From an uncultured Ruegeria sp. (lineage in GTDB: Bacteria > Pseudomonadota > Alphaproteobacteria > Rhodobacterales > Rhodobacteraceae), in the NCBI RefSeq assembly GCF_947504215.1, contig NZ_CANNGO010000006.1:124001-188000 (forward strand): 64,000 nucleotides of DNA. Direction: 5' to 3'. The position numbers and the translations under genes are program-made. Under the pieces are notes generated by a model. The model saw only the letters and a list, made by a program, of their open reading frames with translations, was not told where the DNA came from and did not search any database. Below, piece by piece: positions 9,805 to 20,262 of this stretch (its first letter is position 1; each line of letters begins with the position of its first letter).

Positions 9805-10670
9805 GGTTTCTTCTGCGCCCTTCGCATAAGGCCTTCTTGCGCAACAGAGGCGACCAACACGCCTTCCTCGGTGTATATCGACCCACGATTAAAGTTCCGC
9901 CCCTGCCCCGACCACGGCGAATCCATTGCATAAAGGTGCCAGTTCTCAAAATGCACCGGTGCGTGAAACCAGATGGTGTGGTCCAGGCTGGCGCCATTGA
10001 CCTCGCCAGTAAACCAGCTCAGCCCATGTGGGCGCATTCCTGAACTCATCAGGTTCATGTCCGAGGCATATGCCAGCAGCAAATGCTGTGTTTTTGCGTC
10101 CGCCGATGCGGCGGCTCCCATTCGGAACCAAATCTGATTGCGATCATCCGATACCGCCGGGTTGAACGGATCCAGATGATCGACTTCCCGGACTTCGATT
10201 GGGCGTTCGCGGATCAGCTCGGGTCGCATTCGTTCGGGCACGCGATCCAGGTATTTCTGTCGCAACTCCGTCCGCGCCGGATAGTGTTCCGGGGTATCCA
10301 GATCCGGCATAGGGTGCTGATGATCCCAACCTTCGTCTTTGATGTGAAACGACGCGGACATGTTCAGAATTTGTTTTCCATGCTGAATTGCAACCACCCG
10401 TCGCGTCGTAAAAGAACCTCCGTCTCGCGCTCTATCAACCTGATAAATAACGGGAATGGTTGGATCCCCCGGGCGAATGAAATAGGCATGCAGCGAATGA
10501 CACAGCCTGTCATCGACAGTGCGATAGGCCGCTGCGAGTGCCTGCGCAATCACTTGTCCGCCGAAAATACGTGTCGGGGTTTCGCCACCTGAACCGGTAC
10601 CGCGAAACAGATCAACCTCAAGACGTTCAACGTTTAGAAGATCAAGAAGAATGCGTTCGGCTTCGGTCAT
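9801..10670 (-). CDS. tesB: Acyl-CoA thioesterase II (TesB-like)
   Basis: RIFGGQVIAQALAAAYRTV...LHAYFIRPGDPTIPVIYQVDRARDGGSFTTRRVVAIQ. Confidence 0.92.
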   Translation of the reverse strand: MTEAERILLDLLNVERLEVDLFRGTGSGGETPTRIFGGQVIAQALAAAYRTVDDRLCHSLHAYFIRPGDPTIPVIYQVDRARDGGSFTTRRVVAIQHGKQILNMSASFHIKDEGWDHQHPMPDLDTPEHYPARTELRQKYLDRVPERMRPELIRERPIEVREVDHLDPFNPAVSDDRNQIWFRMGAAASADAKTQHLLLAYASDMNLMSSGMRPHGLSWFTGEVNGASLDHTIWFHAPVHFENWHLYAMDSPWSGQGRNFNRGSIYTEEGVLVASVAQEGLMRRAQKKP

Positions 10671-10720
10671 GGTCTACTCATCAATCTTTGGTCTCACTTG
10701 GCGTATCAGCCGCCGCGGCA

Positions 10721-11953
10721 TCAATCAATCATCGCCGCAAGGACAAGCGCCTTAAGCTCTGCACGTGACGGGTATGAACTGGACGGTGACAACTGAGTAA
10801 AGAAAACGGCAGTCAGGTCATTTTCCCGATCAATCCAGAAATAGGTCGATGCCATGCCGCCCCAACTGAAATCTCCGACGGACCCGGGCACGCGGACCCT
10901 GCCCGGGTTCAAGACGACGGAACCGCCTAACCCAAAACCCATACCTTCCATCGGTTGTTCGGCAAAGCTTTGCGGTCCCATAGATGCAATGTCGCCCGGT
11001 AAGTGATTGAGCATCATAAAGTCTACGGTCTTCGATCCCAGCAATCGGTGACCGTTTCCAGTGCCTCCGGTCCGTAGCATTTCGGCAAACATTGCGTAAT
11101 CGTCGATTGTGCTGATCAATCCTCCACCACCGGAAAAAGTAGTCGTGTTTTCAAAAGGTGAATGTCCGGCGCGATCGACAAGACGCAAGGTATCCGTGCC
11201 TGCATCGGCTGAATTCAACGCCATCGCGTCACCAGCCAGCGGAGTGTAAAGCGACGCAAATCGATCCCCTGCCCCTGTTGCGACCGAGAACCCGCTGTTC
11301 CGCATGTTTAGCGGCGCAAAAACCTCTTGCTCAAAGAACACATCCAGAGACTTTCCCGAGACGACCTCGATCACGCGCCCGAGCACATCTAAACTGACCG
11401 AGTATTCCCAGCGGGTTCCAGGTTGAAAGGCCAGAGGCAGATCAGCCAAATCAGCCACTCGGTCCTTTAACAGACCCTGATTTGGCTTAAACAACAGGTC
11501 TTGGTCGTCCATCGCGGCGGGTAATAGCCCGGGATTGAACGGGTAACTGAAACCAGCGGTGTGCGTAAGTAGCTGGTGCACAGTCGGTGTTGTAGCATTC
11601 TGGGTTTGGTCCAACCGCTGCGCATCCGGAACAAGCGCCTGCATGTTGTCGAAGCCGGGAAGGAAATCTGATAGAGGCGCATCCAGATGGAACAAGCCCT
11701 GTTCTGCCAGCATCATGATCGCAACGGACGTGACGGGTTTGGTCATTGAGTAGATGCGAACCAGCGTATCCCTTTCAAACGACAGGTTGTCTTCGACGTT
11801 CCGCAATCCGGTCGCATGGAAAAACACTTCGCGACCTTGGTGAAACACCACCACCGAACTGCCCGCGTATTTCCGCTGATCAACATAGCTGTCCATCCAC
11901 GTGCAGATGTGGTTTAGCCGTGTCTGTTCAAATGTCGTATTTACGTCGGGCAT
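10721..11953 (-). CDS. Serine hydrolase, class C beta-lactamase-like
   Basis: SMTKPVTSVAIMMLAEQG (SxxK), YSVSLDVLGRVIE (YxV/N), dimeric hotdog-free single domain typical of EstB-like hydrolases; start at 11953 chosen. Confidence 0.86.
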   Translation of the reverse strand: MPDVNTTFEQTRLNHICTWMDSYVDQRKYAGSSVVVFHQGREVFFHATGLRNVEDNLSFERDTLVRIYSMTKPVTSVAIMMLAEQGLFHLDAPLSDFLPGFDNMQALVPDAQRLDQTQNATTPTVHQLLTHTAGFSYPFNPGLLPAAMDDQDLLFKPNQGLLKDRVADLADLPLAFQPGTRWEYSVSLDVLGRVIEVVSGKSLDVFFEQEVFAPLNMRNSGFSVATGAGDRFASLYTPLAGDAMALNSADAGTDTLRLVDRAGHSPFENTTTFSGGGGLISTIDDYAMFAEMLRTGGTGNGHRLLGSKTVDFMMLNHLPGDIASMGPQSFAEQPMEGMGFGLGGSVVLNPGRVRVPGSVGDFSWGGMASTYFWIDRENDLTAVFFTQLSPSSSYPSRAELKALVLAAMID

Positions 11954-12155
11954 TGAAGATCGAACCTCATATGATCTGCTACGATCATGGTTGCTTGGGC
12001 GCTGAAACAACAGTGAAAATTGCAAGCCCCGGCAACTGACTTCTGGGTCGATTGCACTGGGTACAGCGGCTGTTTCAAGTGTTAGACTACCGACGTCTCA
12101 GATTCGCCATACGCTCTTGCAACCCGACGATTTGCCGTCTTTCCGGAGGACCAAC

Positions 12156-12761
12156 ATGGCCCAAACCATCGATTTCGTCTTCGATTTTTGCAGTCCCAAC
12201 GCTTTCCTGGCCCATAAATTGTTGCCGGGTCTGGCCAAGCGGCACAAGGTTGCGATCAACTATGTCCCGGTGCTGTTGTCCGGCGTGTTCAAAGCCACCA
12301 ACAACCAAAGTCCTTTTCATGCGTTCTCGGAAAACCGCCAGAAGTCGGCCTATCTGACACATGATCTGCACCGGTTTGCCCGTCGCCGCGGATTGAACTT
12401 TCACATGAGCCCGCATTTTCCGTTGAACACACGGTTTGCAATGCGTGGCGCTTACTTTGCTTCGGGAAAATCATGGGAAGTCAAATATATAGACGCCGTA
12501 TTTGATGCGATTTGGGTGCATGGTCAAAAGGTTGACGAGATGGGTGTGTTAACCGAAATTCTGCACGAGAATGGGCTGCCGGTCCGAAAAACACGTGAGG
12601 CGATAGGAAGCGCAGACACAAAACAAAAACTGAAGGATCGAACCAAGGCGGCCGTCAAGCGCGGTGTATTCGGGGTACCCAGCTTGTTCATCGGTGATGA
12701 GATGTTTTTTGGTAAGAACAGCCTCGCGAACCTTGAACTTGAGTTGTCCAATTCGAAGTAG
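12156..12761 (+). CDS. 2-hydroxychromene-2-carboxylate isomerase / DsbA-family protein
   Basis: IDFVFDFCSPNAFLAHKLLPGLAKRH; C-terminal GVFGVPSLFIGDEMFFGKNSL. Confidence 0.85.
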   Translation: MAQTIDFVFDFCSPNAFLAHKLLPGLAKRHKVAINYVPVLLSGVFKATNNQSPFHAFSENRQKSAYLTHDLHRFARRRGLNFHMSPHFPLNTRFAMRGAYFASGKSWEVKYIDAVFDAIWVHGQKVDEMGVLTEILHENGLPVRKTREAIGSADTKQKLKDRTKAAVKRGVFGVPSLFIGDEMFFGKNSLANLELELSNSK

Positions 12762-12799
12762 GCCGTATGAATGTTTGAAAACAGTATGCTACCTCACTT

Positions 12800-13831
12800 T
12801 CATAAGCTTGTGTTCAGTGCCACCAACCCATGCTGCGCGAAGACGGGGACATAGGCGCCAAATGCTTGGGCGCGTTTGGGGTCAGACGCGTTACCGTCCA
12901 AAGCGCGCTTGTAAACACCCTGCAGAATGCCCGCCATGCGGAAAAAATTGAACGCCAGGTAGAATCCAAAATTCTCGATCCGATCGATTCCGCGCCGTGC
13001 GCAATACTGCGCGACAAAGGCCTGATCACTTGGCAGGCCCAGGCTTTCGCGATCGATGCCGGCCAAGCCGCGCCCTTCTTTGCCCGGTGGCATCTGCCAT
13101 TGCATGATGACAGCAGCCAAATCGGCGTAAGGGTGCCCAATTGTTGACAATTCCCAGTCGAGCACCCCGACGCATTTGGCTCTGTCTGGGGCGAACATCA
13201 GGTTATCGATCCGGTAATCTCCGTGGACCAGTGTTCTTTGCCCGTCATCCGCTGGAATCGAGGCGTCCAAAGCCGAAATCAGCCTATCCATGTAAGCAAT
13301 CACTGCGGTCTCTGACGCGCGATACTGCTTGGTCCACCGAGAGATTTGCCGCTCAAAATAGTTCCCGGTAGGTCCGTAGTCAGTCAGACCGGCAGCGCCT
13401 ATATCCACCATATGAAGCTCAGCCAAAACACGGTTCATCTCGTCCAGAATGGCGGTCCGGGCTGTGTTGCTTTCATCCTTCATCGTGGGTTCAAGAAAGA
13501 TCCGGCCCTGAAGATGCTCCATTACATAGAAGGTCGAGCCGATGACACTGTCATCTTCGCAAAGAAGGTACATTTCCGGCACGGGGACCTTGCTGCCCGC
13601 TATCGCGCGCTGCACACGGAATTCGCGATCAACGGCATGGGCTGATTTCAACAGGGTTCCGGGTGGTTTGCGGCGCAAAACGTAAGACCGGTTCGGAGTG
13701 CGTAGTTCATAAGTCGGATTGGATTGACCCACCGAGAATTTTGACGCCTCCAATGGGCCTTGATAGCCACTTAGATGCGCTGACAGATAAGCATCTACAG
13801 CGGGTAGATTTAACGTGTTGTCTTTGCTCAT
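12800..13831 (-). CDS. Phosphotransferase family protein (APH/ACAD10-like)
   Basis: LVHGDYRIDNLMF and VGVLDWELSTIGHPYADLA kinase motifs; neighbours SDR. Confidence 0.88.
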   Translation of the reverse strand: MSKDNTLNLPAVDAYLSAHLSGYQGPLEASKFSVGQSNPTYELRTPNRSYVLRRKPPGTLLKSAHAVDREFRVQRAIAGSKVPVPEMYLLCEDDSVIGSTFYVMEHLQGRIFLEPTMKDESNTARTAILDEMNRVLAELHMVDIGAAGLTDYGPTGNYFERQISRWTKQYRASETAVIAYMDRLISALDASIPADDGQRTLVHGDYRIDNLMFAPDRAKCVGVLDWELSTIGHPYADLAAVIMQWQMPPGKEGRGLAGIDRESLGLPSDQAFVAQYCARRGIDRIENFGFYLAFNFFRMAGILQGVYKRALDGNASDPKRAQAFGAYVPVFAQHGLVALNTSL

Positions 13832-13846
13832 TTTCTGTACTCGCGA

Positions 13847-14665
13847 TTACATGGCCTCGGCAAAGATATTGCCGGCAGTTACCACATTGATACCACCAGA
13901 AACTGGAATCACAGCACCGGTGACATAGCTGCCACCTCGACCGCACAGAAAAAGCATACATCCTGCGATGTCCTCGTCCCGCCCGACGCGCCCCAAGGGT
14001 ACAGACTTACCGACCTTGTCTCGTGTTCCCTCATCAGCCGTAGCAAAAGCCGTCATGCGGGATACAAACGGCCCCGGAGCCAACGCGTTAACGGTCACAT
14101 TATAGGGCGAAAGCTCCTTCGCCATGACCTTGGTCAGATGCAGAACGGCCGCCTTTGATGCTGAATAGCTGTACGCTCCGTCTCCCATTGGAACTTCGCC
14201 CATGACGGAACCAACATTGACAACCCGTGCCGGATCTTCTGGCGATCCTGATTTCATCAGCAGTGGCAGAAGTCTCTGGGTAAGCTCGAAGATCCCGGCA
14301 ACATTGACGGACATGACCTTTTCCCAAGCCTCGTACGGAAACTGGCCCATAGGCGCACCCCAGGAGGTGCCCGAGTTATTCATAAGAATATCAAGCTTAT
14401 CCGTGCGTGCAGTAATGTCATCCACCAGATCATCGATCCCTTCCTTGCTGCCAAGATCACCGGCAAAACCCTCGGCGCTTCCCGGGGCATCCAAGGCGTT
14501 TAGCTCGGCCGCCACGGCAGCGCATGCGTCGCCTTTGCGCGATGCGATCAGAACATGTGCTCCGGCCCGAACCAACGCTTCGGCTGCCATGCGGCCAATT
14601 CCTGTTGCCCCTCCGGTGACCAATGCGGTTTTACCGTGCAGCGAGAAAAGTGTTTCGGGTGTCAT
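13847..14665 (-). CDS. SDR family oxidoreductase
   Basis: TGGATGIGRMAAEAL, NNSGTSWG, YSASKAAVLHLTKVMAKEL. Confidence 0.9.
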   Translation of the reverse strand: MTPETLFSLHGKTALVTGGATGIGRMAAEALVRAGAHVLIASRKGDACAAVAAELNALDAPGSAEGFAGDLGSKEGIDDLVDDITARTDKLDILMNNSGTSWGAPMGQFPYEAWEKVMSVNVAGIFELTQRLLPLLMKSGSPEDPARVVNVGSVMGEVPMGDGAYSYSASKAAVLHLTKVMAKELSPYNVTVNALAPGPFVSRMTAFATADEGTRDKVGKSVPLGRVGRDEDIAGCMLFLCGRGGSYVTGAVIPVSGGINVVTAGNIFAEAM

Positions 14666-14809
14666 GGTCTGCTCCTCAGTTATGTGCGGTGCATCGATTT
14701 GCTGTGTCCGAACTTGCCGTTGCGGGAGCCGGGCGTCTGCGCCGTTGACAACCCAGGTCGGTGCACCAAAAGTTCTTCCTTACAGATTAACAGGGACAAG
14801 GCAGTCGAC

Positions 14810-15805
14810 ATGCAAGCATTACTCAGCGTCGCCCCCGGCGGGCCCGAGACATTGGAACTGACCACCCTGCCCGATCTCAAACAAGGTAAGGGTGATTTGC
14901 TAGTCGGTGTAAAGGCCGCCGGTGTCAATTTTCCGGATACTCTGATTATCCAGGACTTGTATCAAATGAAACCGCCCCGCCCGTTTGCCCCGGGCGGAGA
15001 AATCGCAGGCGACGTATTGGCTGTGGGTGAAGGGGTCACAGGTTTCGCAGTCGGAGATCGTATCCTGGCGTTGACCGGGCATGGTGGATTCGCGACGCAG
15101 GCGGTGGTCAAGGCGGCGACGGCACTCAAATTTCCAGATGCGATGCCATATGAAGACGCGGCCTGTTTCATCTTCACTTACGGAACGTCCTATCACGCCC
15201 TGAAGGATCGCGCTGCGATTCAACCCAATGAAACTCTGCTGGTTTTGGGCGCAGCAGGTGGCGTAGGGTCTGCCGCTATTGAACTGGGCAAGGCCATGGG
15301 TGCCCGAGTGATCGCAGCCGTATCGTCACCTGAGAAGGCAGAGTTTTGCCGCCAGATCGGGGCGGATGACACAATCCTCTACCCGCGGGAAATGGACAAG
15401 GACGCACAGAAGTCTTTTGCGCATGACATAAAGGGCCTGGCCGGGTCCGGTGGTGTAGATGTCGTGTATGACGCGGTCGGCGGGCCCTGCGCCGAACCCG
15501 CTTTACGCAGTATGGCGTGGAAAGGTCGATACCTTGTGGTTGGCTTCCCAGCCGGAATTCCGAACATCCCGCTTAATCTTGCGCTGCTGAAAGGCTGTCA
15601 GATCGTTGGCGTCTTTTGGGGGGCGTCCGTCTTTCGGGACCCAAAGGCGCATGCCGAGAACGTCAAAGAGCTTTTTGGGTACTATGCGGCGGGTCAAATC
15701 AAGCCACGTATCAGCGCCCAGTTTCCACTGCGAGACGCGCCCGAAGCGCTGGAAAATTTGTCTCAGCGATCTGCCTTGGGAAAACTTGTGGTGACCATGG
15801 ATTAG
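14810..15805 (+). CDS. NADPH:quinone oxidoreductase family (zinc-independent MDR)
   Basis: GVKAAGVNFPDTLIIQDLYQMKPPRPFAPGGEIAGDVLAVG; LLVLGAAGGVGSAAIELGKAMGA; start trimmed to 14810. Confidence 0.9.
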   Translation: MQALLSVAPGGPETLELTTLPDLKQGKGDLLVGVKAAGVNFPDTLIIQDLYQMKPPRPFAPGGEIAGDVLAVGEGVTGFAVGDRILALTGHGGFATQAVVKAATALKFPDAMPYEDAACFIFTYGTSYHALKDRAAIQPNETLLVLGAAGGVGSAAIELGKAMGARVIAAVSSPEKAEFCRQIGADDTILYPREMDKDAQKSFAHDIKGLAGSGGVDVVYDAVGGPCAEPALRSMAWKGRYLVVGFPAGIPNIPLNLALLKGCQIVGVFWGASVFRDPKAHAENVKELFGYYAAGQIKPRISAQFPLRDAPEALENLSQRSALGKLVVTMD

Positions 15806-15921
15806 ACCCGTCTTCTACGCCGGAAACATGTATCCCGAATACCCTTGACCCGCTGAGGTAAAGTCAGGTGGACAACCATACCAATTCATGACTATGAACG
15901 TTTAATGGGGACAATTTAGTA

Positions 15922-16371
15922 ATGCATGACGTTTTGGTATTGAATGGGCCAAACCTCAATCTGCTGGGTACGCGCCAGCCAGAGGTGTATGGTGCGACCA
16001 CTTTACAGATGATCGAGGATCGCTGCGTCAAACATGGTGCATCTGTCGGTCTTAAAGTGTCACATCTGCAATCCAACCACGAAGGCGTGTTGATTGACGC
16101 GATCCACGCCGCTCGGGGTGTTCAGGACGGCTTGATTGTGAACGCAGGCGCCTTCACACATACCTCGATTGCCCTGATGGACGCGATTGCCTCTGTCGAA
16201 TTACCGGTTGTGGAAGTGCATTTGTCGAATATCCATGCGCGTGAGGCGTTCCGCCATAGCTCTTACATTGCGCCCGTTGCATTGGGCCAAATCTGCGGGT
16301 TTGGGGCCCAAGGCTACATCTTCGCATTGGACGCGCTGGCTGCCCACCTGACATCGGGGACCGGCGCATGA
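15922..16371 (+). CDS. aroQ: Type II 3-dehydroquinate dehydratase
   Basis: VLVLNGPNLNLLGTRQPEVYG; VNAGAFTHTSIAL; VEVHLSNIHAREAFRHSSYIAPVALGQICGFG. Confidence 0.96.
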   Translation: MHDVLVLNGPNLNLLGTRQPEVYGATTLQMIEDRCVKHGASVGLKVSHLQSNHEGVLIDAIHAARGVQDGLIVNAGAFTHTSIALMDAIASVELPVVEVHLSNIHAREAFRHSSYIAPVALGQICGFGAQGYIFALDALAAHLTSGTGA

Positions 16372-17123
16372 AACTCAAGGAATACCTGCACTTTGTAACC
16401 TACGCCAAGACTCTGGAAGAGCTCTGGGACGCGCATTGCCGCCAAATGGCCGAATATGGGTTCGACCGGTTGATCTATGGCTACACGCAGTTTCGGACCG
16501 CAACGTCGCTGGGGGATCCAGAAGACTTCACAATCCTGACGAACCACAGCCGGTCGTATGTAGACGGATTTCTGGGCGACGGACTATATTTCCATGCGCC
16601 AATGCTGAAATGGGCGCTGGACCATGAAGGCGCAGCAAGCTGGCATATGATTCAGGATATGGATTCTAGTGGGGTGCTGACGCCCCAGGAACAGCGCGTC
16701 ATTGATTTCAATAAATCCAAGGGTGTTATTGCGGGCTATACCGTCAGCTTCAACTCCGTCTCCATCCGCTCAAAAGGCGCGATCTCTCTGTCTGCAGAAA
16801 ATGGCAGAACCCAGGATGATGTTGATGAAGTCTGGGAGAAGCATGGAAACGACATTCTTCTGATGAACAATGTCGCCCATCTGAAGATCCTGACCCTGCC
16901 TCACAGTCCGCCAAACCGTGGCCTGACCAAACGCCAGCGCGAGGCGTTGCAATGGGTCGGCGATGGCAAAACGACACAAGACATTGCGTTGTTGATGGGG
17001 CTGACCTCTGCAACGGTGGAAAAGCACCTGCGACTTGCCCGAGAAGCCTTGTCCGTTGAAACTACAGCGCAGGCTGTTCTTAAGGCATCATTGCACAATC
17101 AGATGTTTGTCGTCGAAGCCTGA
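16368..17123 (+). CDS. LuxR-family transcriptional regulator with autoinducer-binding-type domain (solo candidate)
   Basis: N-terminal autoinducer-binding fold, C-terminal HTH LTKRQREALQWVGDGKTTQDIALLMGLTSATVEKHLRLAREAL; 4-nt ATGA overlap with aroQ; no luxI-like gene recognised in window. Confidence 0.9.
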   Translation: MKLKEYLHFVTYAKTLEELWDAHCRQMAEYGFDRLIYGYTQFRTATSLGDPEDFTILTNHSRSYVDGFLGDGLYFHAPMLKWALDHEGAASWHMIQDMDSSGVLTPQEQRVIDFNKSKGVIAGYTVSFNSVSIRSKGAISLSAENGRTQDDVDEVWEKHGNDILLMNNVAHLKILTLPHSPPNRGLTKRQREALQWVGDGKTTQDIALLMGLTSATVEKHLRLAREALSVETTAQAVLKASLHNQMFVVEA

Positions 17124-17405
17124 GCCGCTGATTTGACGTAAACTGCGTCACTTTACCTAGGGTAAGGAAAACATGACTATCCGAATCTGGCAGGAAAGTT
17201 GCACAGTATCCTTGTTCCGTGAGTGGTGGCTTTAGCCAGGGAACATTCGGTTGGATCTTTGCAATAACAGAGCTCTCCAATCACTCTGACAAGGGGGCGT
17301 TTATTTATCCGCGTACCGGTGTCGGAATTTTGGGGGGCCTCGAACATCCCCATCATGCGGGGCCCTCCATTCAACATCTTGTTTAATGACGGATTGAATT
17401 GGCTT

Positions 17406-17437
17406 AAAAAAACGGGCTACGCGACGCGTAACCCGTT
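17406..17437 (-). terminator. Rho-independent terminator downstream of tsf
   Basis: Minus strand: AAACGGGTTACGC-GTC-GCGTAGCCCGTTTTTTT. Confidence 0.8.
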
Positions 17438-17479
17438 TCAGCTTGGTGATAGGGCCGTGAGCGGGCCCTACCTTTTTGA

Positions 17480-18355
17480 TTAGCCCTGTGCGGCTTTTGC
17501 AACTTCGGCTGCGAAATCTTCCTTCTCGACCACGATGCCTTCGCCAACTTCCAGGCGGACAAAGCCGGTGATCGTTGCGCCTGCTTCTTTGGCAGCCGCT
17601 TCAACGGTCAGGTCAGGGTTCACAACAAACGCCTGGTTCAGCAGAGTTGCTTCCGCCACGAATTTATTCATACGGCCAACAATCATCTTTTCGATCACCT
17701 GCTCCGGCTTGCCGGATTCGCGGGCGATGTCCATCTGAACCTGCTTTTCCTTCTCGACAACTGCCGGGTCCATGTCGGCTTCGGACAGGGCCGCGGGGTT
17801 TACCGCTGCGATATGCATCGCAATCTGCTTGCCGATCGCTTCGTCCCCACCGGACAAAGCAACCAGAACACCGATTTTACCCATACCGTTGGTGGCCGCG
17901 TTGTGGACGTAGGATACAACGGTGTCGCCCGACAGCTTCGACATGCGGCGCACCGACATGTTTTCACCGATTGTGGCGATCTTGTCGGTCAACGTGTCTG
18001 CAACGGTCTTACCGCCCAGATCAGCCGCCAGCAGAGCTTCGACATTATCGACGCCTTCTGCGGCATATGCGATTTTGCCAACCATTTCCTGGAACTCGGC
18101 GTTCTTGCCGACAAAGTCGGTTTCCGAGTTCACTTCCACTGCAACACCGTTGTTGCCATTGACATGAACAGCAACCAGACCTTCGGCTGCGGTACGGCCC
18201 GATTTCTTGGCCGCCTTGGCAAGGCCTTTGGTGCGCAGCCAGTCAATGGCTTCGTCCATGTTGCCGCCTGTTTCGGTCAGCGCTTTCTTTGCGTCCATCA
18301 TGCCTGCGCCAGTTGTGTCGCGCAGTTCTTTCACCATTGCTGCTGTGATTGCCAT
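17480..18355 (-). CDS. tsf: Translation elongation factor Ts
   Basis: [41 protein letters not shown]. Confidence 0.97.
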   Translation of the reverse strand: MAITAAMVKELRDTTGAGMMDAKKALTETGGNMDEAIDWLRTKGLAKAAKKSGRTAAEGLVAVHVNGNNGVAVEVNSETDFVGKNAEFQEMVGKIAYAAEGVDNVEALLAADLGGKTVADTLTDKIATIGENMSVRRMSKLSGDTVVSYVHNAATNGMGKIGVLVALSGGDEAIGKQIAMHIAAVNPAALSEADMDPAVVEKEKQVQMDIARESGKPEQVIEKMIVGRMNKFVAEATLLNQAFVVNPDLTVEAAAKEAGATITGFVRLEVGEGIVVEKEDFAAEVAKAAQG

Positions 18356-18431
18356 CTCTTGGCTCTCCTCAATTCAAACGGATTTGGGGCAGGTCTACCC
18401 TGCCCCATATGTCATTTACGTGACGGGCAGC

Positions 18432-19241
18432 TTACGCTTCGGCTTTGGTTTCCGGAGCGGCTTCTGCGGTCTCTTCAGCCGCAGGCTCTTCCGCAACGAC
18501 CTCTTCAACCGGTGCTTCTTCGAATGCACCCAGGTCAACACCAGCAGCACCCATCTGAGCGGTCATACCATCCAGAGCGGCACGTGCGGCCAGATCGCAA
18601 TACAGCGAAATCGCGCGCGCAGCGTCATCGTTGCCAGGGATGATGTAATCAACACCATCAGGCGAGCAGTTGGTGTCGACAACAGCCACAACCGGGATGC
18701 CCAGCTTGTTGGCTTCGGCGATGGCCAATGCTTCTTTTTTGACGTCGATGACGAACAGCAGGTCGGGGACGCCGCCCATTTCGCGGATACCGCCCAGCGA
18801 AGCTTGCAGTTTGCCCTGGTCACGCTCCATGCCCAGACGCTCTTTCTTGGTCAGGCCTTCGGCGCCGGTTTCCATCGCTTCGTCGATCTGGTTCAGACGG
18901 TTGATCGACTGGGAAACGGTTTTCCAGTTGGTCAACGTTCCGCCTAGCCAGCGATGGTTCATATAGTACTGAGCCGACTTTTCAGCCGCTTCAGCGATCG
19001 GCTGAGCTGCCTGACGCTTGGTGCCAACGAACAGTACGCGACCGCCTTTTGCAACGGTGTCACGAACGGCCTGCAGAGCCTGATCCAGCATCGGAACAGT
19101 CTGGGTCAGGTCCATGATATGGATGCCATTGCGCGAGCCGTAGATGAACGGGCCCATGCGGGGGTTCCAACGCTGCGTCTGGTGACCAAAGTGAACGCCA
19201 GCTTCCAGCAGCTGACGCATGGTGAACTCGGGAAGAGCCAT
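18432..19241 (-). CDS. rpsB: 30S ribosomal protein S2 with acidic C-terminal extension
   Basis: [45 protein letters not shown]; Glu/Ala-rich tail. Confidence 0.97.
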   Translation of the reverse strand: MALPEFTMRQLLEAGVHFGHQTQRWNPRMGPFIYGSRNGIHIMDLTQTVPMLDQALQAVRDTVAKGGRVLFVGTKRQAAQPIAEAAEKSAQYYMNHRWLGGTLTNWKTVSQSINRLNQIDEAMETGAEGLTKKERLGMERDQGKLQASLGGIREMGGVPDLLFVIDVKKEALAIAEANKLGIPVVAVVDTNCSPDGVDYIIPGNDDAARAISLYCDLAARAALDGMTAQMGAAGVDLGAFEEAPVEEVVAEEPAAEETAEAAPETKAEA

Positions 19242-19407
19242 GCTATTTTCCTTTTCCGGTTTACGCCTCGGCGGGGGTGAAAGAAGCGGATGCTCCAACC
19301 GGCGGGCCAGATAAGGATGTCTCCCCTACAAAGCCCAAACCCCGCCTGCGGGTTTGAATGGCGCGCGTATACGGCAGGATTTAAGGCTGTGCAAGGGCCA
19401 AATGCCC

Positions 19408-20262
19408 TTATTTTTCAAGCCGGGCCAGCGCATGCGCGTGTCGCACCGCCTCTTCGCAATGTGCTGCCAGAGCTTTGCGGTTTTCGAAATCACACACCCG
19501 AGCTGGAGAGTGGTAAATCAACTCGACCGATCCCTGTCGGCGTGCGCCCAAAGTCTTCAACAGATGTGGTCCGAACTCCATGTCGCCCCACCAGCCGTAA
19601 AACCTGTCGGGCTGACCTTTGGGTGCGTGAAAGACGACGGACACGGGTTGCACATACATGAAATCGCGCAATTCATCTGCGAAGAATGCCGCAAAAAGCG
19701 TTGTTTTAAAGGGCAAAACCCGCAATCCATCGGTCGAAGTGCCTTCGGGGAAGAACAGCAATTTGTGACCAGCGTTCAGTCTTGTTTCGAAAATCCGCGT
19801 TTGTTCACGCGCTTTTTTTGGGTTTCGTTCGATGAAGACGGTTCCGGTCGCCCGGGCCAGCCAGCCGATACCCGGCCATTTTGCGACTTCGGCTTTGGAC
19901 ACGAAGTAGATCCGCTTGCGCGCGTTAAGGGCAAAAATATCCAGCCATGACGAATGGTTTGCTACTACCGCTCCGTGTTCGCGCATCAAACTGCCCGACG
20001 TTCGGAATCCCATGCCCAGAATGCGAAACGCGTTTCGGCACACAAACTGAGTTATGTAAGGCGTAACAGGACGGCGCACTCCGAAAAACGGGCGTTCAAA
20101 CACGCGGAGGATTAAGAGAATGATCAGCCCACCGAAGACGAAAATCGCCAACGGCAACCCACGCAACAGCACAAGGCAGCAGCCGACGAAACCCAACTCA
20201 AGCGGGTCCGGTGCGTCTTCACTGTTCCAAAGAGGCGCAGTCAACGAGTCACGCTCCGCCAT
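19408..20262 (-). CDS. olsA: Lysophospholipid/lyso-ornithine lipid acyltransferase (PlsC family)
   Basis: VANHSSWLDIFAL (HX4D) and FPEGTSTDGLRVLPFK; next to olsB. Confidence 0.87.
   Translation of the reverse strand: MAERDSLTAPLWNSEDAPDPLELGFVGCCLVLLRGLPLAIFVFGGLIILLILRVFERPFFGVRRPVTPYITQFVCRNAFRILGMGFRTSGSLMREHGAVVANHSSWLDIFALNARKRIYFVSKAEVAKWPGIGWLARATGTVFIERNPKKAREQTRIFETRLNAGHKLLFFPEGTSTDGLRVLPFKTTLFAAFFADELRDFMYVQPVSVVFHAPKGQPDRFYGWWGDMEFGPHLLKTLGARRQGSVELIYHSPARVCDFENRKALAAHCEEAVRHAHALARLEK

Noticed and set aside
17813-18947. Long plus-strand ORFs opposite tsf and rpsB
   Set aside because: Shadow ORFs created by strong codon bias of ribosomal genes; composition not protein-like.
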